Assembly: GCA_911728435.2 (NCBI GenBank)
Contig: OU452200.1
Coordinates: 28,225,715-28,289,714, forward strand
Direction of reading: 5' to 3'
Origin: Apoderus coryli
Taxonomy: Eukaryota > Arthropoda > Insecta > Coleoptera > Attelabidae
DNA: 64,000 nt
The translations under genes were made by a program, and so were the position numbers. Shown here one piece after another: positions 32,694 to 44,600 of the stretch (position 1 is its first letter; every line of letters begins with the position of its first letter). The notes under the pieces were generated by a model. That model had not been told where the DNA came from. It ran no database searches and saw only the letters and a list, made by a program, of their open reading frames with translations.

Positions 32694-35600
32694 GTATGTA
32701 GCTGTTATTAGTTTCAAAATTTCTCCTGTTTTTTGTTTAATAATTTTCAATGAATGTAAGTATATAGTGACCACCGCAATATTAGTAAAAACATATTAAT
32801 AATGTATTTTGTACAGAGAACCCGCTTCATTACGTTTGCAAAATTATTATTACTATGTTTACTGTTGCAATTGTTTGCTAGTATCTCGCCATTTTAGTGG
32901 CTCCCGATTGTGGTTTTTATTTGGACTTGTTGAATAAATAGCTCAAGTTGTAAATAATTAAAAAATATCTAGATATAAAATGTATGCGAATGTATAACAT
33001 TGCATATGAACCAGCTCCAACCAAAAAGAAAAACAATGTTTGTCCTTACTTGTGTGTTAAATTCCTACCAAACATTTATCAAAATTATAAATATATTGCT
33101 CAATTTCTCAAATAACGGCTTTCTTTATGTTTCAAAATCTCTCAAAAAACTCTTTGTTTCTGTCGGAGACCACAAACACCGGCATACTCTAAATTTAATT
33201 CTTTGACATTGATTAAATCTGTTACCAACCTTAGAAACTAAAACTCTTAATTAAGGTCGCACTACACTGTTAGATAAGGTTATATATATATGGGGTCCCT
33301 CCTGGAAATACTACGATAAGTATAGTGAAAAAAGTACGGTCGTCACAAAAAAATAAAAATAAAATAAAATTGAAGTGTGAATGTAGCATAGCTTTTTGTT
33401 AAGTCTGTCAAGAAAAGTTAATTTTAAATGTGTCAGTTTTAGGTTACATGTCCTAGTATAGTATACCGGGTGTCCCACCGGGAGGGGATTCGGTCAATTA
33501 TGGACAAACTACACTGTGGAAAAATCTCAAAATCTGGTGTAGTACCTACTAAGGTAGAGGGAACCAATTCGGCTAAAATTTTTTCAAGAATCTAGCACTT
33601 CCGGTTATACCGGAAATGGGTGTCAACTTTTTTATTTCAAATACGACCCTATCTAAATTATATTTTTTTTTGGATTCTCTTTGTAATTCTAAACCTATTT
33701 CATGCATAATATGTTATACCTATCGCCAGCAGTTTTTGGAATATTTGAAATTTTATATCAAAAATGACGTTTTTAGGATAGAGAATAATAACAATTTTTT
33801 ATTATATGGAAGCTTTAATAATTTAATTTGATAGAATATTCTAGAAGATATAGACCTACTTTAGCCGCCTACGTATATTTTTTAGTAAATATTAATACAG
33901 GGTATTTGAAAAAAAGGGTAAAAAACCAAATTGAAAATAGTGTCATAATTCAAAATTTTTAAATGGCAACCCCCTATTTTATATTTTTTTTTATTTTTTT
34001 TGCCTCAAAAATAAATGCCAGTTTATGAAAGGATGTCTATCCCAAAAACTGATAGTTAAATATTGGCTATTTTACATTTTTCAATTACAATAGTGAAATG
34101 AATTTGAAATTTAATTGATTTCAGTTGGCCATGATGGCTTTAGATAGATAAATATGACACTTGACAAAAATAATCAATAATTATGGCAAATTGTAGACAT
34201 TAATTAGTAGTAATAATCATGGCGGGCGTATAAATTATACTAACGAATTCTATCTAAATTTGTTTATTATTTATGGATAATGTGACAGAGTGATAACAAG
34301 AATGTGTGATAACATTTGTTACGAAATACCCAGAAAAACATAAACCATCACCAAAAGTTGTTAAACTAATAATACATAATTTCGAACGTTTCGAGTCTGT
34401 GAAGAATTTGATTAACTAATAACGTGAACGTATGATACAAACTTATCTAAGGTCAACTCATAAAAAAATTACTTTAACAAATGTTCAAAATTTTGACCTT
34501 GAACTTCTAAACACTTTTCACGTCGCAAAATTAATTGTTCATGTGTTGCTCGCCGATTAGATGGTTGACTCAATTTGGCAAATGCATTCCGACGTCGTGT
34601 GTTTCGGAACTCTTTGGATGGTGCGTTTAGAAAATCCTCCATTTCAAATTTTCTCAGAGATGTCGCAGGATATGCCGTGAAGTCCCTAGTATAGCTATTT
34701 CTACAGGTTCAATGTCACAAATAGGTTTCCTTCCTTTTATTTTTGTCTGTACGGACCCGACATTTTTGAAATTATCTATTATCCGTTTAACAACTTTTGG
34801 TGATGGCTTGTGTTTTTCTGGGTACCTGGCAGAAAATGTATCACACGTTTGTCACATCACTCTGTCACATTATCCATAAATAATTAACAAATTGAGATAG
34901 TATTCGTTAGTATAATTTATATGCCCGCCATGATTATTACTACTAATTAATGTCTACAATTTGTCATAGTTGTTGGTTATTTTTTCAAGTGTCATATTTA
35001 TTTGCTATCTAAAGCCATTATTGCCAACTAAAATCAATTAAATTCCAAATTCATATCACTATTGTAATAGAAAAATGTAAAATTGCCAATATTTTGAAAA
35101 CTATCAGTTTTTGGCATAGACATCCTTTCATAAACTTGCCCTTATTTTTGATGCAAAAAAATAAAAAATATATAAAATGGGGGGTTGCTAAAAATTTTGA
35201 ATTATGACACTTTATTCAATATGATTTTTACCCTTTTTTTCAAATACCCTGTATTAATATTTACTAAAAAAATATACGTAGGTGGCTAAAGTGGGTCTAT
35301 ATCTCCTAGGATATTCTAACAAATTAAATTATTAAAGCTTGGATATAATAAAAAATTGTTATTATTCCTTATTCTGAAAACGTAATTTTTGACATAAAAT
35401 TTCAAATATTTCGAAAACGGCTGGCGATAGGTATGACATATTATGCATGAAATATGTTTAGAATTACAAGGAGAATCCCAAAAAAAAAATATAATTTATA
35501 TAGGGTGTATTTGAAATAAGGAAGTCGACACCAGTTTCCGGTGTAACCGGAAGTGCTAGATTCTTGAAAATATTTTAGCCGAACTGGTCCCGTTGACCTA

Positions 35601-38600
35601 AGTACCTACTACTCCAGATTTGAAAATTGTTCATTGTGCAGTTTCTCCATAATCAATCGAATCCCTTCCCGGTATAGACATCAGTAATATTCTGTGTCAT
35701 TCGGGAAACTGTATTTTTTCCTAATTCATTTGCGATTGTTCGTATTGCTTAACCATCTTATTAAAAAATATTTTTTTTAATGACACACGGCATTTTTTAT
35801 GATTTGATGATATTGTGAAATGGCAAAAGTAAAAACAGTTTTTTACGTTCCCTTTATTTTGATCGTTGCGTGCTGTCAAAATATTAAGCTATGTTTACAA
35901 CTCAGTTTTCTGTCATTCTCATTTCAGTGAATGACCTTGATGTCCTAGGTTTTTTGGTGATGACTGGACATATCAGAAAGCTTTGAAAATTTGAGTATAC
36001 ATACTAAGCGTCACAAGGGTCAGACGACCAAAAAAAAAAATTTTAAAGACGGTGACTTTTCCGGTAATAGCGGAAGTAGGTCTCAACATGCTGATTTTAA
36101 ATGGAACATTCTATATATTTTTATATTTGGGTTCTACATGAAATACTAGATGTAATTTGTGATTAATATCCAATATGTAGCTAAATGCAACGGTTTTAGA
36201 CGTTTTTAAACCCAAGAGTATATTTGTCGACCTTTTTATGAAAAAAAGTAAAATTTTGCCCACTTTGCAACATATTTCGTAATTTATTTATACAGGGAGG
36301 CCAAAAAATTATATTGAAAATTGAGTTAAGGAAAAAGTTCAAACTCAATTTTGTCAAATGAAACCTTTATGATTTTATAATTTTATCGTATTTAGCATTC
36401 AAAATAAAGGCGACATTTTACTAGCTCATCTATTGAAAAAGAGTGTAATTGAATGATTGTCAATTTAACATGTTTCTCTAATATCTACCAATGGTTTTTT
36501 TGCGATTCTTATGATGAATAATTAGTTTTCTTTGCCATAACAGAAATATCCTGGTTATTTACAATTAAAAATTTAAATGCTGGCTGGTCAAATGAAACAA
36601 GCGATACTTATTAACTCTTGATTATTAATTACATAAGCGACACAAAAATAATGCAACAAATATCACCTATTAAAAACCTATCAAGAGGAATCTGAAAAGT
36701 GATATGCAGAACGTGTGATACATTTGCGAATTCATCTTCATAAAAACAAAAGCGTTCATCAAAATTTCTTTAAAATATCTTTGAAAATGCCAATAGCTTT
36801 GGAAAGAAAAGAGAATCAAACCTGTTGTTAAGAACGAAAATATTGAAATAGTTATTTTGTAATATGTTGTAACACATCCAATCGTACCTACCTGTTAAAA
36901 ATAAAACTAAATCAGCAAATAAGTAATGGATTTTTTAATTATTTTAGTAAATGTTCAAATTGATGTCCTGCAACATCCCAACATTTTTCGCATCTAAGTA
37001 GCAATAATTCTAAATGTGCTGCTTTTCTAATTGATTCGGGATTGAAAATGTGGAAGTCTCCTCATTCTCTTTGAATGTAGTTTTCATTTGTAGTTACCGG
37101 AATACTGTAAACTCGATTTTGAACTGTGATCGAGTCCTGGTTTATTCACATTTTCTAGAAATTTTGATGAAGGCGTCTGTTTCAGCAAATATCGAATGGT
37201 AAATATATCACACGTTCTTTATTTCACTTCACATTATAATAGGTATAATTGAATAATCATAATTTCAACGTCCCGGCATTATGATTGAATTGAATACTAC
37301 CACAAAATAATAACTGGCACTACTGACAGTGACGATTCTCTTGACCAACCAAACTAAGTACATAATTATTTATAGTAACAGAAGTGAAAAACCAACGGCA
37401 TTGTAGAAAAATGTTAATTTGCCAATATTTCGAAAACCAAAACAATATATAGGATGCTCTATTTAAAATAAGCAAGTTGACACCTACTTGCGGTATTACC
37501 GGAAGTGCCACCATCTTAAAAATATTTTAGTCCTCTTACCCCCGTGGAGCAAAGTAAACTCCCAAATTTTCATAGTTACCCATTTGTACATTTTTCAATA
37601 CTAATCGCGGACTTTCCCAGAGGGACACCGTGTATTGTTTTACTCAGTTACTTTTTCGTGGTAACATAACCACGTAGTGCCCATGACATTTCTGTCAGCT
37701 ACGGGACTAACCAACACTCATAAGTCATGACTGATGCAACGGTCTTCTGGTTGATGACTAATGTATGACAGAGATATCTAGAGCTTTCAGTATTTATGAA
37801 AACCAAGACATAGAATATCCTAGTTGATTTACCATTTCTGATTCCAAAGGGAGTGGTAGCTTTGGAAATCTAATCTAATGTGATTTACAGTTGGAAGTAG
37901 CAACACAGGTATCCAAAGAAGAAAAAGAGTCATGGCTGAAAGTTACTGGATACAACTGGCAACAATTTTCCGACTACAGTATGCGAAGACAGTTTCAGAA
38001 ATACTCAGTTCTGGGTGTTTCTGCACTGCCTGAAGATAAATTTAAGAAACTAAATAAAATAATAAGTGATATGGAGGCTATCTACTCGAAGGGAAAAATA
38101 TGTCCTCGTAATGCAACTGACCAAAGCAACTGTACTTTAAGTTTAGAACCTGGTAATATATTTTCAGATTTCATGATTTTTATTTATTTAATAAAATAAT
38201 TGTCTTCAAGACTAATATATCGATAATTTAAAAGACTGGCGTAACATATGGTATACAGAATACACAATCTTAAAATTATCACGATTGTAAAATTCGATAC
38301 TTACACAAATTATTTTTATTGTTAATATTATGTAGGTATTTTGTTCTCTTTATCTACACCTTTCCAGACGAGTATTTCAAAGAACATCAAGTTGATTTCA
38401 AAAAGTGTTAATTATGTTGAGTAGTTAATTCAATTTCAAAAAGTTTCACATGTATTTCAAAATGTATTATTTTAATTCTAAAAATAAATTAGTTATTACT
38501 TTACTTAAATATACATTATCCATTACATAAACGTAACTGTTTAAATAGCCATGGTAACACATAAAATATCAAATAAGTTAGTGTGTGTGAAAAGTTGAAG

Positions 38601-41600
38601 AGTTTTGTACTGCAGAGGCATAATCACCTCCAATTATGGTATTTTTGCATTTATCTACCAGTTCTTCTAAATAAACCAGCCTTTGTTCAATAAGTCAAAT
38701 TTGGAATACCCATAAAGTTTTTACAAAAAACTTATTTTCGATCAAATTGTCTTGATTTATATTCATTAGGTACATGGTATACTGTAGGTTTACATAGTTT
38801 TGCAATCATTATGAAATACATATGACCATCTTGATTATTAAAATGATAGTTTTTGTATTTACTTTGATTAGGTTGAAATAAATTTGATACTTAATTGTGA
38901 AAATTCAAATAACTAATTTGAAATACACCTTACTCTTATTCAAATATATATATATAACAATTTGAAAAATGAAATGCTACTCTTTAAAATCAAATGACTA
39001 TTTTGAAATACATGTGTTTATGAATTTTGATAAAAATGTTCTAAGTGCATATTTTGTTTTACATCACTATTTTTGTATTGTAAAAAGGATTCTATTATTG
39101 AAAGTCTATTCCTAGTAAAGGTTTGACTATTACCGAGAAGTACTATATTTCACGGAGGATTGGAGAGAATAATTTAAAGAGCCCAAAAGATCCTACAGAT
39201 GTACACTTTAAATTAATAACATACATCAGCAATATCCAGGATATTTAATGGCTATGCCCTATATCCGAATCTGCCTCCATGACAATATTATCTCTAAGAT
39301 GTGTACTATACACTGTGTCCAATATAAGAATGGGATATCATTGGAATCTTGGAAACGGTTGGAGTTATAATGTCGGTTAAATTACAGAAAAGTTGTACAA
39401 TTTATACGCCTTCTAAATGGTGTTTTCAAAAGTAAAGTAGCTTTAGCCGTTTTCGAGAATTTTAGAAAAAAGTATTTTTTGCGATTTTAGTTTTCATTTA
39501 TTTTTGACATTATTTTTACAGATATAATAAAATCAAAAACACTTTCTCATTGATACTTTTTGAGGACAAAAAGATAGCGTTTACAAATTGTCACTACGAT
39601 GTTTCGTTTGTGAAGAACTATCATCAATTTTGTTTCTTTAAATACGGCCCTGGATTTTTTATTGTTAAATTCAAAGCCATTTTCAATTTAAAATTAGGTG
39701 GTATATCACACGTAATGGTTTAAGCAAGTTTTCAGTGTCTTAGCTGTTATTCAAAATTTAAAAAAAAAATCGCCATAGTTTGGCACTTATTTTGCGTAAA
39801 ACATGCATCTGAGAAAGGCGATTTTTTAATAACTTCAAAAAGCACAGAGATTTCAACTAAATTTAAAAAACCGCGAACAGAATAAAATGTTGTACTGAGA
39901 ATTGGCGAATAATAATAAATGTCCCAGGATTTTTTAATTTGGACGCATATAGTGGGTATCGCAATAAGGCTGAAATACGTAACCCCACCCGTTGAAGCCA
40001 AATCGGTTCCCATTGGAGCAAAAAGGCGACGTGGGCGACCATCTAAAGCAAAGCAGGCACTTCTTGTTCAATTGGGTAGATATTTCAGCGATACCTATAT
40101 GTAATTACTGCGTATTAATAATAATTATAATTATTTACAGATTATCATCACTTCATCATAACATAACGGCAGAGCGTTTTGTTTATTAAATTGTGTTTTG
40201 TTTTAAATGTGTTTGTACTTATTTGAAGTAAATATGACCAACCATTTATTATTTTACACTTGCTTTATTAATTTTACCGGCTGTTGATTATTATCACCGC
40301 CCATGAATTAATTTACCTGCCTGTTTGTTATATTACTGACCGTTTATTATTTTTACTGACCATTTATTAACTTAACTGATTGTTATTTATAATACTGATC
40401 GTTTAGTATTTTCAGCGACAATTTATTATCATACTGACCATATATTATTTTTTTACGGACCATTTATTACTTCCTCGGACCATTTATTATCATACTGACC
40501 AATTCAAATAAAATAATGTAAAAGTGTACTGTTCATAAAATTGAAATACTGACCATTTAATTTGTACCGATAATAAATAATTGTGAGTACCGACGAAGGA
40601 ATGTTTTTGATAAAGCTAAAAATACTGAAGACTTGTTTACACCATTACGTGTGATATACCACCTATTTTTGAATTGAAAATAGCTTTAATTTTAACAATA
40701 AAAAATCCAGGGCCGTATTTAAAAAAACGAAGTTGATGATGGTTTTTAAAAAACGAAAAATCGTAGTAAAAATTCGTAAATAATGTCAGAAATAAATAAA
40801 AACTAAAATGACAAAAAATCGTTTTTTCGAAAATTTACTTTTGAAAATACCATTTAAAAGGTGTTTAAATTGTACAACTTTTCTCTATTTTAACCGTCAT
40901 TGTAATTCTACCGTTTCCACGATTCCAATGTTATCCCATTCTTATCTTGGCCACAGTGTATATTCTTTTGAATATCTGAATTGCAGAATGTAGTTTATTT
41001 TCAAATAATTCATCATATTTAAACAAGTTCTTATTACAATTGGTGAAATTGCCGGTCTTTAGTGCCGCTGGAACCTCAGACTCTGATTAAAAGTCTTATG
41101 AACTTAACTAACAATAACAAAAGTAACTACTAAATTGACGGTAACCATAACCACGAAGGTTGAAAACCCATGGGGCATGATACACGCTTCGGATGGATCC
41201 AACCACCAAATTCGTATTAGCGTGTTAGTTGTAAATATCATGGTATTGTTACAAAAAATGTTTTGGTACCTAAATCATAAGGCAGAAGTTTGAGCCAAAA
41301 GCAATCAGATATTTTGCAAATAGAAAAAAATCTGTTTCCTTCTTGACTTCGAATAAAACCCAGGATTATAAGCATGCCAAGATGACTACTTCGTCAATTA
41401 TGCGGTCTGCACTAAACTCGGTCATTTTATTTATTCAAGTCTTCACAGGCATGCAGAGCCACTGCATTCTCAAATTCAAAGGACTTTATTTTTATGCAGT
41501 TTATGAGACGTCACTTTTATGACAATTTTATAGGCCTCCAGCGGAGGCCACCTCGACGTGTATGTGGGCATCCATGGTTTAAATATAGCAAGTCTCCGTA

Positions 41601-44600
41601 ATCTCATATCCAAATTATTTAATTTTTATCCGATCTATCATACTTCAAACCAAATAAAATAAAATAATAAATAATTTCTTTCTAATGTTATAAGATTAAT
41701 TAAAGTAATAGGTACAAATTATAAAGTGATAGTTACCCCCGAGTCAACGTGTTGCAGATTTTAAAAAACGGAAATAAATCAGTAAAACGTCTTTGACTTT
41801 GAATTAATTCGCTTTGGTGAAACAGGATAAAAGCTGCAGGAGGATGGACAATTTTCGAAAAGGAAAAATGAATTATGGCGAACACAATAACGACGCCTGT
41901 GCACGGGTGCTCGCAGTGAAAGTCTCTTCGTCATGCAGCCCTGTTATATGAGCTGAACAATTCAAGGATTTATGTGAATTTTTCCCATCAACATCACCAA
42001 AAATATATTATAATTAATTGCCACTATTTTTCAAATCTGCTCTAGTTTTGCTATAAAAGCACGAAATGACATTATTTTACGAAAGAATCTCTGTGTAACA
42101 GTTCATACTGGAGAAACTGATTCAAAACATGTCACGCTACACATTAGCAACTCATTAGAATTCAATTTGTTATGAATTTTCTCTTAAAATTTCGATGTAA
42201 TATGAAATACTTTGAATTCTGTTAGGAAATAATGTTTTTTTCCATAATAATTTTGTTATACTTTGTGGTTCATTTTAGAGCTAACAAATATATTAGCAGC
42301 ATCGAGAGATCCACAGGAGCTAAAACACGTTTGGGTCGAATGGAGGAACGCAGTTGGTCCAAAATGCAGAGATCTATATAAAGAATATGTCGATTTGTCT
42401 AATGAGGTAGCTCGATTAAATAATTTTACTGACAACACGGATTATTGGTTGCATGATTATGAAGATCCAAATTTCCGAGAAACAATTAACAATTTATGGG
42501 AACAACTGAAACCTTTATATCTTCAAGTTCATGCTTATATTAGATTTAAGTTGAGACAGAAATATGGTGAAGAGGTTTCTGAAAAGGGACCAATACCAGC
42601 ACATTTAGTTGGTGGGTAAAGTAGTTTATATGTATACACAAATGGTTCTAATAAGTTGTGTTTTAGGAAATATGTGGGCGCAAACTTGGTCAAATATAGT
42701 TGACATTACAAGACCCTATCCTGGTGTTGAAGAGGAGGATCTAACAGCTGAATTAGTTAAACAAGTGAGTAAAAATATAAAAATTACAATATAAAAATTG
42801 AAAATAGTTGTTTTTATAATAATTATGGAACTACTTATAAAAAACTGTTAAATGAAAATTCTATAACTACGCACTATAAGCAAATCTGTACTATCCTTTT
42901 GAACCCAGTTACTGACTAAGAGTTATGGTACACAAGCCAAATTGTTTTCATTAATGGTTTTTTACTTCTAATCGTGTTAACTAGATATTTAAAACATTTT
43001 TAAACAAAAATCTTTTTTGATAACTCTATAAATTTTTTGATACTGCTTGTATGAAATTCTGTAGTTTTTTGAAATATGAGACTATATATCGTTTTGTTTT
43101 ATTTTTATTCAATAAATTTTCAGTTACTTTTTTTTTGGGTAATCAGGTGCGAATTTTGAAATGAAGATTACTTAATTCATTTTTGTACACAATTGGTTTA
43201 ATTTGTCATTTATTTTTTTTCTCTTTTCAATTCTACCATTCGACGTTTCGACAATGGTTATTATCTTCTTCACGGATATATATTTTTTTCCTTAAATAGA
43301 ATCACAAAAATTCTTGGTTTTAAAATTACATGCAAAACATCACATTTAAAAATTACATGAAAACAACTACACTTTAAAAACAAACGATTACATTAACAAT
43401 AATTAAATTTATATTATAATCATAGAATAATAACTATAGATAAGAAGGGTCAGTAGACGCTAAAAACGGCATCGACTCGTCGCAATGCCAGCCACATTCG
43501 GGCTCGCTACTATATATACTATATCTATGATTTCGGATTCTTGGGTTCAAGTCTGGATAGTAAAACATGAAATATCATTCAATTTATTGTATAAAATTTT
43601 ATTTTTAGACGTTTCGACTGAAAGTTCAAGTATTTTTCAATCACAAATAAAATAACAAAACATTCACATTAATATAGAAAAAAGAGTTGCATGGTTATAC
43701 AATTATTGTCAAATTAATTGGTTGATGATAATTACAACATATTAAAATTCATAATAAAATCATTTCATTTTTATTCATTTCATTTTAAGATGTTGTTATC
43801 ATCAACCAATTAATTTGACAATAATTGTATTACCATGCAAGTCTTTTTTCTATATTAATGTTTTGTTATTTTATTTGTGATTGAAAAAGACTTGAACTTT
43901 CAGTCAAAACGTCTCAAAATAAAATTTTATACAAAAAAATGGAATGATATTTTATGTTTTACTATCCAGACTTGAACCCAAGAATCCGAAATCAAGAATA
44001 TAAATATTGGAAGTTTAAGAAAATTTAATTACGAAGAATATACTATATCTATATATATTATAAGATACTATGCTATAACTATAAGAGGCGGCGAATTCGG
44101 CGAATTGCTTTTAAGAGAGAGGTAACAAAGGTGCCGACACGAGGTGAAGTAACTGTATATAAACTTTTATTATAATGTCATAGTTACCATATTTTATATG
44201 TTTTTATAAGAGATGCGCGATCGCCAATGGATAGGTATTATATCGACAGTGTATAGGCGAAGTAACAGGGTCTGGACTAGTGTAGTCTCCGCTATGTAGA
44301 GGGCGCAAATGTGGATAATTCTGCTATAGTTATTATGTCATGCTGTAGTCCTTTTGCCTTTGTATTTTACGTATTGAATAATATGCATAATGGCAAACTT
44401 TAAAATAGTGCCGTTTACAGGCTACATTATACATTTTAGATTTCAATTCTAATTATTCTTACATATTATTATGTAGAAATTCATGTAAATTAACTTAAAA
44501 GTGGAGAAATGCGCTGAGGAGGCTTAGCCTCCCTTGCCTCCCCCGACGACCCGCCACTGACTGTAGATTTGTTTGCCACCAAATCTGTATAATTGGCTAA

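Larger units (their letters stand above)
39311..40958. mobile_element. CACTGTG-ended TIR element in ACE intron 2
   Basis: Arms of 320-420 bp: the left starts CACTGTGTCCAATATAAGAA and the right ends with the complement of CACTGTGGCCAAGATAAGAA, both TA-flanked (39309-39310, 40959-40960). Internal pairs include GGTGGTATATCACACGTAAT and its complement near 40640. Between the arms are a short ORF with an AT-hook-like [11 protein letters not shown] and a minisatellite. The terminal CAC-W-GT plus TA pattern is shared with 22850-23944 and 26862-30646. Confidence 0.75.

Noticed and set aside
44500..44570. hAT-like transposon end (CCCGCCACTG)
   Set aside because: Only one end-like motif is visible and no partner or target duplication could be found.
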